From Leucocoprinus leucothites (Eukaryota; Basidiomycota; Agaricomycetes; Agaricales; Agaricaceae), in assembly GCA_013368445.1 (NCBI GenBank), contig JAACJO010000032.1, positions 62,001 to 126,000 on the forward strand: DNA of 64,000 bases, written 5' to 3'. A program made the position numbers and the translations under genes. Shown here in pieces: positions 56,998 through 64,000 of the stretch. The notes beneath the pieces are model-generated. The model was not told the DNA's origin. It did no database searches and saw nothing but the letters and a program-made list of their open reading frames with translations. Positions within the stretch are counted from its first letter, which is position 1. Every line of letters begins with the position of its first letter.

Positions 56998-57299
56998 TGC
57001 CTCAACGCATCCCCCAACTCTATCATTTCATTGCTGGGGCCACACATGCATGTAAGCTTACTGTTAGAGGTCTGCGAGTTGGCCTTGTAGTTTCTTTTGT
57101 TACTATGCCGCGTTTCTTTGCCATCGAGTAATGTACTGTATTTGGACAGGACTCTATCTATTCCCATCTTTGTAGTGTTTGGCTTAGGTAGCAGTACTTA
57201 GGTCCTGTACTATGTTGGTGGGCGCAGACTGCGACTGGGCACTGCGTAATAAATCTTTGACTTAAAAAAAAAAAGAAAAAAAAAAAGGACAGCATCATT

Positions 57300-57736
57300 G
57301 ACTTCATCAACTTCATTGTTCTGTGGACAGAGGATGGTACGGTCCAAAAACCAATCATCATCCTTGGCTCCAGGTTGTTCAACTCCAGGATAGAGTTGGG
57401 TGATAAGATCATCAATAGTATCCAGAAGCATGGGCCTGGGAATTTGCACCATTTCATTGTTGTCCATAGTTGTTCCAGCACCAATCTCCAGCAACCACCA
57501 AGCATGCTGGTCATCCTCTGCAGATCTTCCCAGCCGCATATTAGTCCGAAGATAATATGTGGTAACATGTTGCTAGATTCTTCCACTCTTCCTAATAGAA
57601 AGTCCTACCACCTCCTGTCATGTTGCAGATGGCATCACAGGAAGTGTCTGATGGAAATCACCTCCAAAGACCACTGTAATTCCACCAAATGGTGCTCTTT
57701 TCTTTAGGAATATATTAGCAATATATTCTAAAAGGT
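57300..57736 (-). pseudogene. PIF1-type helicase, motif III region
   Basis: Frame: FLKKRAPFGGITVVFGGDFH (motif III, GGDFxQ), QTLPVMPSAT, TGA, QEVVGLSIRKSGRI, TAG, QHVTTYYLRTNMRLGRSAED, LLEIGAGTTM, IPRPMLLDTIDDLITQLYP, RTILCPQNNEVDEVNDAVL. It joins in frame to the segment at 61245 and to that at 47361. Confidence 0.87.
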
Positions 57737-57892
57737 CTATTATATATTCCCAGTTGTATACTCTTGTGTAGTCAGTAGCAGTATCGGTTTCCCTGTAGTA
57801 AATAGTTGGGTGCAGACTGCTATCACACACTGTGTTATAAATTGGTGACCCCTCCAGGGTCGCATTGACTTAAAAAAAAAAAAAAAAAAAAA
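57737..57892 (+). mobile_element. Family B 3' end, heavily truncated
   Basis: Only the last 156 bases of a B element, including the hairpin (GACCCCTCCAGGGTC) and poly(A). It is flanked by ATTCTAAAAGGT at 57725-57736 and 57893-57904. Confidence 0.9.
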
Positions 57893-57906
57893 ATTCTAAA
57901 AGGTTA

Positions 57907-57931
57907 CTGTTGATGACCCTGAACCCAGCCA
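57907..57931 (+). repeat. Left terminal inverted repeat of pogo-like transposon
   Basis: CTGTTGATGACCCTGAACC followed by CAGCCA; the partner has GGGCCA, so the two differences are close to a CpG. Confidence 0.93.
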
Positions 57932-58364
57932 GATAAGGGTTTGGCAGTATGTACATGTCATGTAGAGTATGCATTGGCCTTGAAACCAATGCAGCCTGAT
58001 AGCGAAGCTTCTCAAATATAATTGTGTAGAAGAAGAAGAAAATCTGAGGCTATACACAAGCTGTACAAATATTTAAAGGTGGGGTACTCGAAATCATGGC
58101 TTACCTGGGTACCTGGCCAGGGTGTGGGAGCCGGCCATCAAGTCGCACCAAATACACAATAATAGGCTCCTATTGGTTCATCTTTCGTCAAATAATCCAC
58201 ATCCACCACCCAATCGAGTGAGTATTACATATTTCTACATTCTTGGTATGCTCTACTTGGTTCGAATAGCTCTCCTTGGGTTCCTACGATGGCTAGTACT
58301 GATTTCTTTGGCAGATTCTTCATTTACAACACCTAAAATTACATGTCTATCAACCATCCAGGAA
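57932..58364 (-). other. Transposon region downstream of the transposase
   Basis: About 430 bases between the left inverted repeat and the transposase stop. I see no gene. It probably contains the 3' UTR. Confidence 0.5.
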
Positions 58365-59131
58365 TCAAGGCTCGTAGCACTCACCTGGCGTCTCTGGGTC
58401 CGAAAATGACAACGAGAATGAGAGCTCACTACTAGGAGTTGAAGGATGGGAGTCGGGCAGTGGTATGTTCAAACCTTCCATAAAGGCATCATGATCTTGA
58501 GCTGACTTCTTTTTTGTGGCTTTCCTCCCCTTCTTTCCCTGCTTCTTCGTTGCCTTCAATGCCCGCTCCACCTCTCATGCTGCAGCCTTAGCAGCCTTCT
58601 CTACCCTTTTAGCCTCTGCCTTGTGCTGCTGCTCCTCCTGACGCTCTCGCCTCTTCCTATCCTGCTCAGCTTTCTTCTTCTCCTTTACCACCTCCCGCTC
58701 ATGTTGGACGATCATCTGCCTCCAAATCTTGAAGTGTTGCCCAGCCTCCTTCATTACGTCCTTCCATTTGGTCATGAACTCCATCTTGGCAAGCTCATCC
58801 ATGGTTTCTTCACTTGTCATGTGGTGGGCCTCTGAACTGCTGTAAGTTTTCTTTTTCTTACTCTTATCTTTGTGAAATGCAACCATGCGAAGCCGCTCAT
58901 TTTCGTGTTCCATTAGCTTCTGGATTGCATATGCCTTTTCGAGCTCGATGCGCGACCATTCCAATAAAAGGCGAAGATGATCATTTTGGCTATGAAGATC
59001 GTTACAAGAGGCTTTTGGGCCTAGGGGAGGAGGCATTCCGGAAATGGCAAACTGGGGGATTGGTTCAGGGGGTATGGCAGAACATGCCTGTGCACCTGAT
59101 GCACTCGAGAGAGGATCCTCGCTAGCCACTG

Positions 59132-59133
<2 letters not shown>

Positions 59134-59172
<39 letters not shown>
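59134..59172. repeat. (GTA)13 microsatellite in the transposase
   Basis: Thirteen GTA units on + read as (TAC/ACT) on - and encode a poly-Thr tract in the transposase between the DDE core and the C-terminal region. Confidence 0.95.
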
Positions 59173-59173
<1 letters not shown>

Positions 59174-59745
59174 CTGTAATTATCTTACTGGTAGTGGCGT
59201 CAAAGTCAGCAGAGATAATTTCTGTATTATCCATTGGCTCGAGAACTGAGGGTAAGGTCAGTGGAATTGGCATGGCCGCCTGAGTTGAGGTAAGTTTGGA
59301 TGGCTCAAATGCTGAGAGAGGAATTGCGGATGGATTAAGTGGATAAATTCCTGCCTTCGAAAATGCAGAAATAATTGTAGAAGGCTTAAAAGCCTTTCCA
59401 CGGGCAGTTGAGTAATGCTCAAGAAAGTTGGTTTTTGTGATGGGGATGCCATTTCGAGTACACTGGTTGACTTCAGTCTTCCACATTTGTGCGAGGGGAC
59501 TAAAGACACCAACATCACATGGCTGGAGTGCATGAGTTGTATGTGAGGGGAGGCAGATCACAATAATTGATGCCTGCATCGCAACCTTACAGAATTTGTA
59601 GGTGCAGTGGGAATTGTGGCCATCAAGGATCAACAAACGATGACGGTTAGAGGTGTTCCACTTTCGAGACATGGGCTCAAAGTCACGCTCAAGCCAGAGC
59701 ATACCAAGCTCCTTGTCAGTCCAGCCATTTGGCGAAACAGAGATG

Positions 59746-59801
59746 CTACAAAGTGGGATTAGTGATCCGTTCAGCTGATCGGAGATAAGCCTGAATGGTA
59801 C
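59746..59801 (-). other. 56-nt intron in the transposase
   Basis: Minus-strand GTACCATTC.. to ..TTTGTAG with CACTAAT about 14 bases before the 3' site, a good fungal branch-site match. Splicing shifts the frame by two and reconnects conserved transposase blocks; unspliced reading meets stops at once. Confidence 0.8.
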
Positions 59802-60607
59802 CTTGCCCTACATGGGTTATTACGTCCCCACTCAAGGTTTCAATGTGAGCCCTGAAAGATGACAGAAGAGGGAAGAGCACTCCCATCTGCACAGATTGCC
59901 TCAATGATCGTGACCATCTCTCTGTTCCCATTTTCTACCTGTTGTACAGTCTTTTGATTTCGATCAACAATTGCAGCCACACTGCGACCAACACCAAGCT
60001 GAACACCTTTCTCATCAGCATTATAGATGTTCTCGCGAGGGATATCATATTCCAAGATGATCGTCTTGAGAACATCAAAGAAGTCAGCAACAATAGTGGG
60101 ATTGAGTGAGCGAGCACGGCACTCTTCCAGAGTAGTTGTCCACTTGACTTTGAGGTCCGGATGCCTCTCCACAAACTTCCGAGCCCAGTTCTTGCCAACT
60201 TCCTTCCCACAAATATCATGAGCATAATCTGCCAACATTTCTCCAGTAACTGGCAAGCCCCTCCGCCCCATAACCTTCACCCATTCCACAACCACATTCT
60301 CTTGTGCAAGAGTCAACCGACGCTCATGCTCATGTGCTTCTTTTCGAGTTTGGACTCCATTAAGACGAGCAGTCAGGGTGGATCATGGGACATTGAAATC
60401 ACGGGCAGCAGCACGGATTTTGTATTCCCGAGTCCCATCAGGAAGCAAAGGTGAGTTATTGATTGCTTGAATTGCCAGTTGAATACGTTCCTCATGACTG
60501 AGGATGTTATCCACATCTGGATTAGCAGGGCAAGTTGAGTTCTCTGTAGTGTTCATAGTGGGCATGGTGACTGTGGGGTCAAAAACTGTCCGTGTCGAAT
60601 CCCTCAA

Positions 60608-61219
60608 CTATTATCTGATCATTTGCAGGGGGTATGACATGCCAGGAAGGGTTTTTCTAGCAGACTTTTGATAGAACAATGCCATAAATGGTATCTAATG
60701 GTGGGTCAATCTAGTCACCGAAAAAAAAAAGATAAAAATACAAGCATGACAGAATCAGAAGCTCGAAGATCCAATCTATTGACATATATAAAAATCAGGA
60801 GGAGGCACCCACTGGAGACTCATGTATTGAGGTTCGAACCATGCATCAACTGACTGATTTTCGACACTTACTGCATAACATGAAGACACTTCTTTGTATT
60901 GATCTCGTGTGGAAGTGGGTCAATAGACTTTTCATAATAACATCATCATACCTGGGAGAAAAACTAGTGCTTCTTTGAGGGGTATCGATTTGGAGGAAAA
61001 TGAGCAAATCGCACATCATTTCGCTCAAATGCTTACCAAATTCGGAATACAAGCTTTTTTTGGCATTTGATGGACAGTTTTCTGATAGAAGATAACTTTC
61101 ATTTCACTGGAAATCTTGACAAAACAATGCCAACTTGAGTCTATAATGGTACAAAGTCACTAATTGCACTACAACGGCCTCCTCCTTGAGATATTGAGGA
61201 AGTGGCTAGGTTCCCAGGG
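60608..61219 (-). other. Transposon region upstream of the transposase
   Basis: About 610 bases between the transposase start and the right inverted repeat. AT-rich, no open gene; likely promoter and 5' UTR. Confidence 0.5.
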
Positions 61220-61244
61220 TGGCCCGGTTCAGGGTCATCAACAG
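61220..61244 (-). repeat. Right terminal inverted repeat of pogo-like transposon
   Basis: Reverse complement begins CTGTTGATGACCCTGAACC then GGGCCA. Confidence 0.93.
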
Positions 61245-61671
61245 TATCATATATTCTCACCTGAAGCAAGTCCTGAAGACATTTATCTACTGCATCAACA
61301 GCATACTTGTTCTGCATGGGCACTTCATCCCAGATAATGACCTTGGTTTTCTTGATAACTTCTGTGATGTTTTTATTAGAAGTTTCTGAGATTGGGGAAA
61401 CAGAAGCCTCATTGGCTAGAATAGGAATCTTGAACATCCAGTGTGCTGTTCATCCTCCATCCAAAAGCAAAGCAGCAATGCCAGATGATGCCACACATAA
61501 AGCAATATCACCTCTACTCCGGACTTTAGCTGCAATAGTATTGCAAACAAAAGTCTTTCCACATCCCCCAGCACTATGAATAAAAATAACCTCACTATGC
61601 TCTGGATTATCAATTGAGGTCATAACAGCTTCATAAGCTGCTCTCTGCTCATCATTGAACTGCTCTGTGTT
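61245..61671 (-). pseudogene. PIF1-type helicase, N-terminal ATPase motifs
   Basis: Frame: TEQFNDEQRAAYEAVMTSID, FIHSAGGCGKTFVCNTIAAK (Walker A, GGCGKT), VRSRGDIALCVASSGIAALL, LDGG, TGA near 61450, MFKIPILANEASVSP, KKTKVIIWDEVPMQNKYAVD (Walker B, DE), KCLQDLLQVRIYD. This is the start of the helicase domain; the Helitron Rep domain that would normally lie upstream is absent because a C tail and an LTR lie there. Confidence 0.88.
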
Positions 61672-61752
61672 TTTTTGTTTTTTTAAAATCAATGATTTAT
61701 TACGCAGTGCCTAGTCGCAGTCCGTGCCTGCCAACATAGTACAGGACCTAAG
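61671..61752 (-). mobile_element. Family C 3' tail fragment
   Basis: About 80 bases of C tail on the minus strand (poly(A), AATAAATCATTGATT core) between the helicase and an LTR. The LTR at 61753 cuts it off in the middle of the 3' UTR. Confidence 0.85.
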
Positions 61753-62298
61753 TGTCAAGATTTGTGAAATACTGGTGCTTACTAAGCATGCGAAAGTTAC
61801 GGAGAGGTTGGTCGTTGGCTTCAGCATATGTGCTGCACCCTTCCAATATCACATCGACTGATTTGGTCTATGAGGAAGATGACAGGCAGTGCGAATTGGA
61901 ATTCAACACTGAAGGAATAACAGACAGAGAATTCAGAGTGGAATCTTAGTCAATATTCAGAATAAATAATACATGAGCTAGTAGCGACATATTTAAGATA
62001 ATGCGAAATTGGACAAATAACATGTAAATATCACAAAGCTCACAATACGATGATAAATGAATAAACAGATAAACGAAAAGTAAATAGACAATGACAAATG
62101 CGATGTGATGGAGAACGATAAACATAAATGGAATGGTGGAAACAAATATGAGCGCAAATGAAAGGAGGATAGAATGATGAGTGGAGACAGGCTGCAAAAT
62201 ATTTATAGAAATGATAGATAATGAAAAATTGCGGGAATTGGAAATCGAAAAAATAGTCAGAGATCAAATCAGAGAGGTCACGATCGCAGATTGTGACA
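61753..62298. mobile_element. Second copy of the 546-bp LTR
   Basis: Same length and ends (TGTCAAGATTTGTG to TTGTGACA) as the LTR at 20755-21300; most differences are C/T or G/A changes at CpG. Flanks are CTAAG on the left and GTATT on the right, so there is no target duplication. It may be one LTR of a rearranged element or mark a recombination point between two insertions. Confidence 0.85.
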
Positions 62299-62378
62299 GT
62301 ATTCCCCCTTTAGGACCAAGCCCTTGAGGACTTACTGATCCTTGATCCCTTATCAAGATCATCTTGCCTCCTACCACC

Positions 62379-63584
62379 ATGGCTCCCTGCTCCTCGAAGA
62401 AAACCCCCGACCTAAGCACAATGACCAATGACAAACTCATGGCCGAGATTCAACGTCAGAACACCAAACAGGGAGTGAACATACAGCCAGCGATGGCTGT
62501 GGTGTCGGGAATGACAATGAGTCAACCTAGCAACAGTGCGACAACGAATCCAGCTTCTACTGTGACACAAATGACCACTAGATCGCAACAGATAGTCCGA
62601 AGCGATGATGACAATGATGATGAAGAGGAAGAGTCGCAGATATCATTGAAGGGTAAGGGGAGAGCACCAACAAGGGCATCAATGTCGGGAACACACAAAG
62701 TAATGGATCATGTATCCATTCCTGTTGCGATGTCGAGTAGGGCTTTGTCAAGCTTCACTTGGAAGAAGAATGGTGCCTGTCAGCAGAACCCGACTGATGG
62801 GCTACCTTACCAAAAGAGTTACATGATGTGTTTGCAATGCATTGCTGGGCAGCGGGAGTGTAAGTCACAGTGTGGATTAGGGAAATGTACATATTGTGCG
62901 CAAGCAAAGAAGGGGTGTTACAATCTGCAGGATGATCTGAAGAAGGAGGCCTCTAGTCAAGGAGTGAGCTTGTCACTGATCAGAACAACAGCATCAAAAA
63001 AACGAAAAATAACGGCGCCTCCCATGAGTCAACCATTGCTATTGAGCTCCAGTGATTGGGGATCAAGTTTTGCACCACCTCTACCCACTCAACCATCATC
63101 CTCTTTGCAGTGGAATCTGCCTGAAATCCCGCCTGCTGTGGATGATGATACATTTGGAGCGATAGAGATCAGGTCACCCGCAATAATCACTGAACAGGAC
63201 ACTAGGATGGTGGTAAGTTCGTTCACAGATATGTAATGCAATGTTACTAAAATCGCAATGAAGTCTCCTCAGCCCCTTCTGCCCCAACTATCACGGGCTC
63301 CCGGTCATTCCCCAAGTCTTTCGTGAGAAGTTGCACGATTATCATCAGCAGTGGACAATCTGGAGATCACGATGAGAGAAAATACGCAGGTGCAACTTCA
63401 GAATCAGGTTATGTTGCAACAGCAGGTTAGTGTGTTGGATAAGCAGGTGTTGGCATCGAGGGAGACTACGAGGGTGTTACAGGCGCATGGAAGGACACTT
63501 GAGAGGCTCGTGGCGATTGAGGAGGCGAAGCTAGCGACGGCGCCGGGATTGAAGGATGGTGCAGGATGTGGGTATCAGAAATGA
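62379..63584 (+). pseudogene. Cys-rich basidiomycete-type hypothetical protein, one intron, one stop
   Basis: ATG at 62379 in a strong context (CCACCATGGC). Exon 1 (62379-63212, 278 codons) has a Ser/Thr-rich start, an acidic stretch (DDDNDDEEEESQISL), then a Cys cluster: MCLQCIAGQRECKSQCGLGK followed by CTYCAQAKKGCYNL, and a basic patch KKRKITAP. The likely intron is 63213-63272 (GTAAGT, TTACTAAAA, CTCAG; 63263 is another possible 3' site). Exon 2 is in frame except for TGA at 63324-63326 (TCG TGA, possibly CGA before), then a coiled coil rich in Gln/Val/Leu (VMLQQQVSVLDKQVLASRET) to TGA at 63582. The cluster resembles a zinc-binding module but is not the Zn2Cys6 spacing. Function unknown; whether host gene or multicopy family is open. 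Confidence 0.55.
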
Positions 63585-63884
63585 GGGAAGGAGGGAGTAG
63601 AAAGGGAAAGGATTATAAAGAAAGGACTATGAAGATCACTGTCATCATTGTTGTCTCTGCTTTTAATGAAGAATAATTGTATACTACTCGAATGTTTTTC
63701 TTTTGGTTTTTCTTGTTTTGTAATAAATGATATCTTGATGGAATGAAGTGAGTATGGTGTGAAAGAAAAGGAAAGCGAAAATGAGATGTTAAGGACTGGG
63801 AATATTGACTTGGAATGAAAAGGAATGTTGCAAAAAACATGCAAAAGAATGTCTGTAAAAGATTGAAAATGATACTGAGTAGTT
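63585..63884. other. Downstream region without a clear gene
   Basis: About 300 bases, AT-rich. An AATAAA at 63722-63727 could be the poly(A) signal for the gene ending at 63584. No other feature seen. Confidence 0.4.
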
Positions 63885-64000
63885 TTAAAGTGAAGAGAGA
63901 GGTCCAGGTTTATCGGGGTACATGCAGTGGAAGTCGGAAACTAGGTCTATGGCATGTTTGAGCTCTGTCACAGGTAACCACAACTCTGCTTCATCCGTAT
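63885..64000 (-). CDS. Possible C-terminal coding fragment, partial
   Basis: On the minus strand a frame enters at the window edge and reads DEAELWLPVTELKHAIDLVS then DFHCMYPDKPGPLSSL to TAA at 63885. The composition looks protein-like, but 37 codons are too few to name a family. Confidence 0.25.
   Translation of the reverse strand, partial: TDEAELWLPVTELKHAIDLVSDFHCMYPDKPGPLSSL

Larger units (their letters stand above)
47362..57285 (+). mobile_element. Family C ORF1-only element with full-length A insert
   Basis: The 5' end CATCCCTCCTTGACCTCTTA is at 47362 and the C-type tail with poly(A) ends at 57285. The 14-bp repeat AGGACAGCATCATT flanks it at 47348-47361 and 57286-57299. An A LINE sits in its 5' UTR (47436-55084). 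Without it the element is about 2.26 kb. Confidence 0.92.
58365..60568 (-). pseudogene. pogo-like DDE transposase with one 56-nt intron
   Basis: The ATG at 60568 (MPTMNTTENSTCPANPD; an upstream in-frame ATG at 60607 is possible). An N-terminal helix-turn-helix (REYKIRAAARDFNVP..STLT) is followed by a CENP-B/Tc5-type domain (LPVTGEMLADYAHDICG, KNWARKFVERHPDLKVKW). The DDE domain has IYNADEKGVQLG near 60020, LLILDGHNSH near 59620 and LPSHTTHALQPCDVGVF near 59530, giving DD35D. An intron at 59746-59801 (GTACC..CACTAAT..TTGTAG) joins NNPCRA to SISVSPNGWTDKELG, which fits the family. TGA at 60383, 59840 and 58575 (lowest coordinates) break it. A poly-Thr run and a Lys/Glu-rich C-terminal coiled region follow the catalytic core. 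Confidence 0.88.
57907..61244 (-). mobile_element. pogo/Fot-like DNA transposon, 3,338 bp, TA duplication
   Basis: Terminal inverted repeats of 25 bp (CTGTTGATGACCCTGAACC identical over 19, then two mismatches) lie at 57907-57931 and 61220-61244. TA dinucleotides flank it at 57905-57906 and 61245-61246. It encodes a DDE transposase with CENP-B-type DNA-binding domains on the minus strand. The target is the helicase gene; excision restores the GAT AAC codons and the reading frame. Confidence 0.94.

Noticed and set aside
61245..61262. Intron donor GTGAGA after CLQDLLQ in the helicase
   Set aside because: After removal of the transposon and B insert the frame reads straight through (VRIYDNLLEYIANIF), so no intron is needed.
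62379..63212. Zn2Cys6 transcription factor
   Set aside because: The Cys spacing does not fit CX2CX6CX5-12CX2CX6-8C; calling it a regulator would be guesswork.
63213..63348. A longer intron (136 nt) to bypass the TGA at 63324
   Set aside because: The acceptor at 63348 would put exon 2 out of frame with the coiled-coil reading frame; the 60-nt intron keeps the frame up to the stop, so a nonsense change is the simpler reading.
63613..63844. Two overlapping minus-strand frames near 63575-63844
   Set aside because: Low-complexity Phe/Ser/Ile-rich readings of AT-rich DNA, with no motif.

Overview
The window looks like a repeat-rich block from a filamentous fungus, most likely a basidiomycete of the Agaricomycetes type. 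Evidence for this: short GT-AG introns of about 50-60 nt with CTRAY-like branch sites, fungal Tad1/I-type LINEs carrying both an AP endonuclease and an RNase H domain, a pogo/Fot-type transposon, Ty1/copia elements and a Helitron-type PIF1 helicase. The species cannot be named from the sequence. I see no rRNA, tRNA or CRISPR. Only about 1.3 kb at the right end (62379-63584) looks like a possible host gene.

Family names used here are mine. A is an autonomous LINE of about 7 kb with ORF1 (gag-like, three C-terminal zinc knuckles), then ORF2 (endonuclease, reverse transcriptase, RNase H), ending TATAAATTCATTGATTT(A)n. B, C and D are elements of about 2.2 kb that carry only an ORF1 related to that of A and have no ORF2. 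B and D end in a GACCCC/GGGGTC hairpin plus poly(A). C ends in AATAAATCATTGATTTT(A)n. All start with variants of CATCCCTCCTTGACCTCTTA, share a short 3' core with A, and make target duplications of the same length. E is one fragment of another LINE.

Left part (1-24207): B tail (1-1166); an A copy on + (1167-2355 and 8282-9649) split by a C element on - (2356-8281), which itself holds an A copy on - (3188-7442) with a 226-bp solo LTR inside (3751-3976); an A fragment; a D element (9925-10521) fused to a C element (10522-12235); the 3' end of a copia element (12236-13208); then a B element on - (13209-23568) that contains a truncated A (13285-13821) and a full-length A (14165-21695, itself holding a 546-bp solo LTR); then LINE E and an A fragment.

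Middle (24208-43942): an old B-like element on + is broken by a C fragment (24522-25482), a complete Ty1/copia element on - (25921-32321), a B element (32355-34643) and a D element on - (34779-43429). The D element contains A on + (36519-42936), which contains A on - (38517-41639).

Right part (43943-61671): a PIF1-type helicase on the - strand is split by B (44409-46657), A (46685-47138), C (47362-57285, with a full-length A inside it and a 647-bp solo LTR inside that), B (57737-57892) and a pogo-like DNA transposon (57907-61244). Cutting out each insert with one copy of its target duplication restores one continuous helicase reading frame. A second 546-bp LTR (61753-62298) and the Cys-rich gene finish the window.

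Nearly all coding sequences are broken by TGA codons where sister copies have CGA. The two copia LTRs differ almost only at CpG sites. This points to cytosine methylation and deamination, or a RIP-like process, acting on the whole block.
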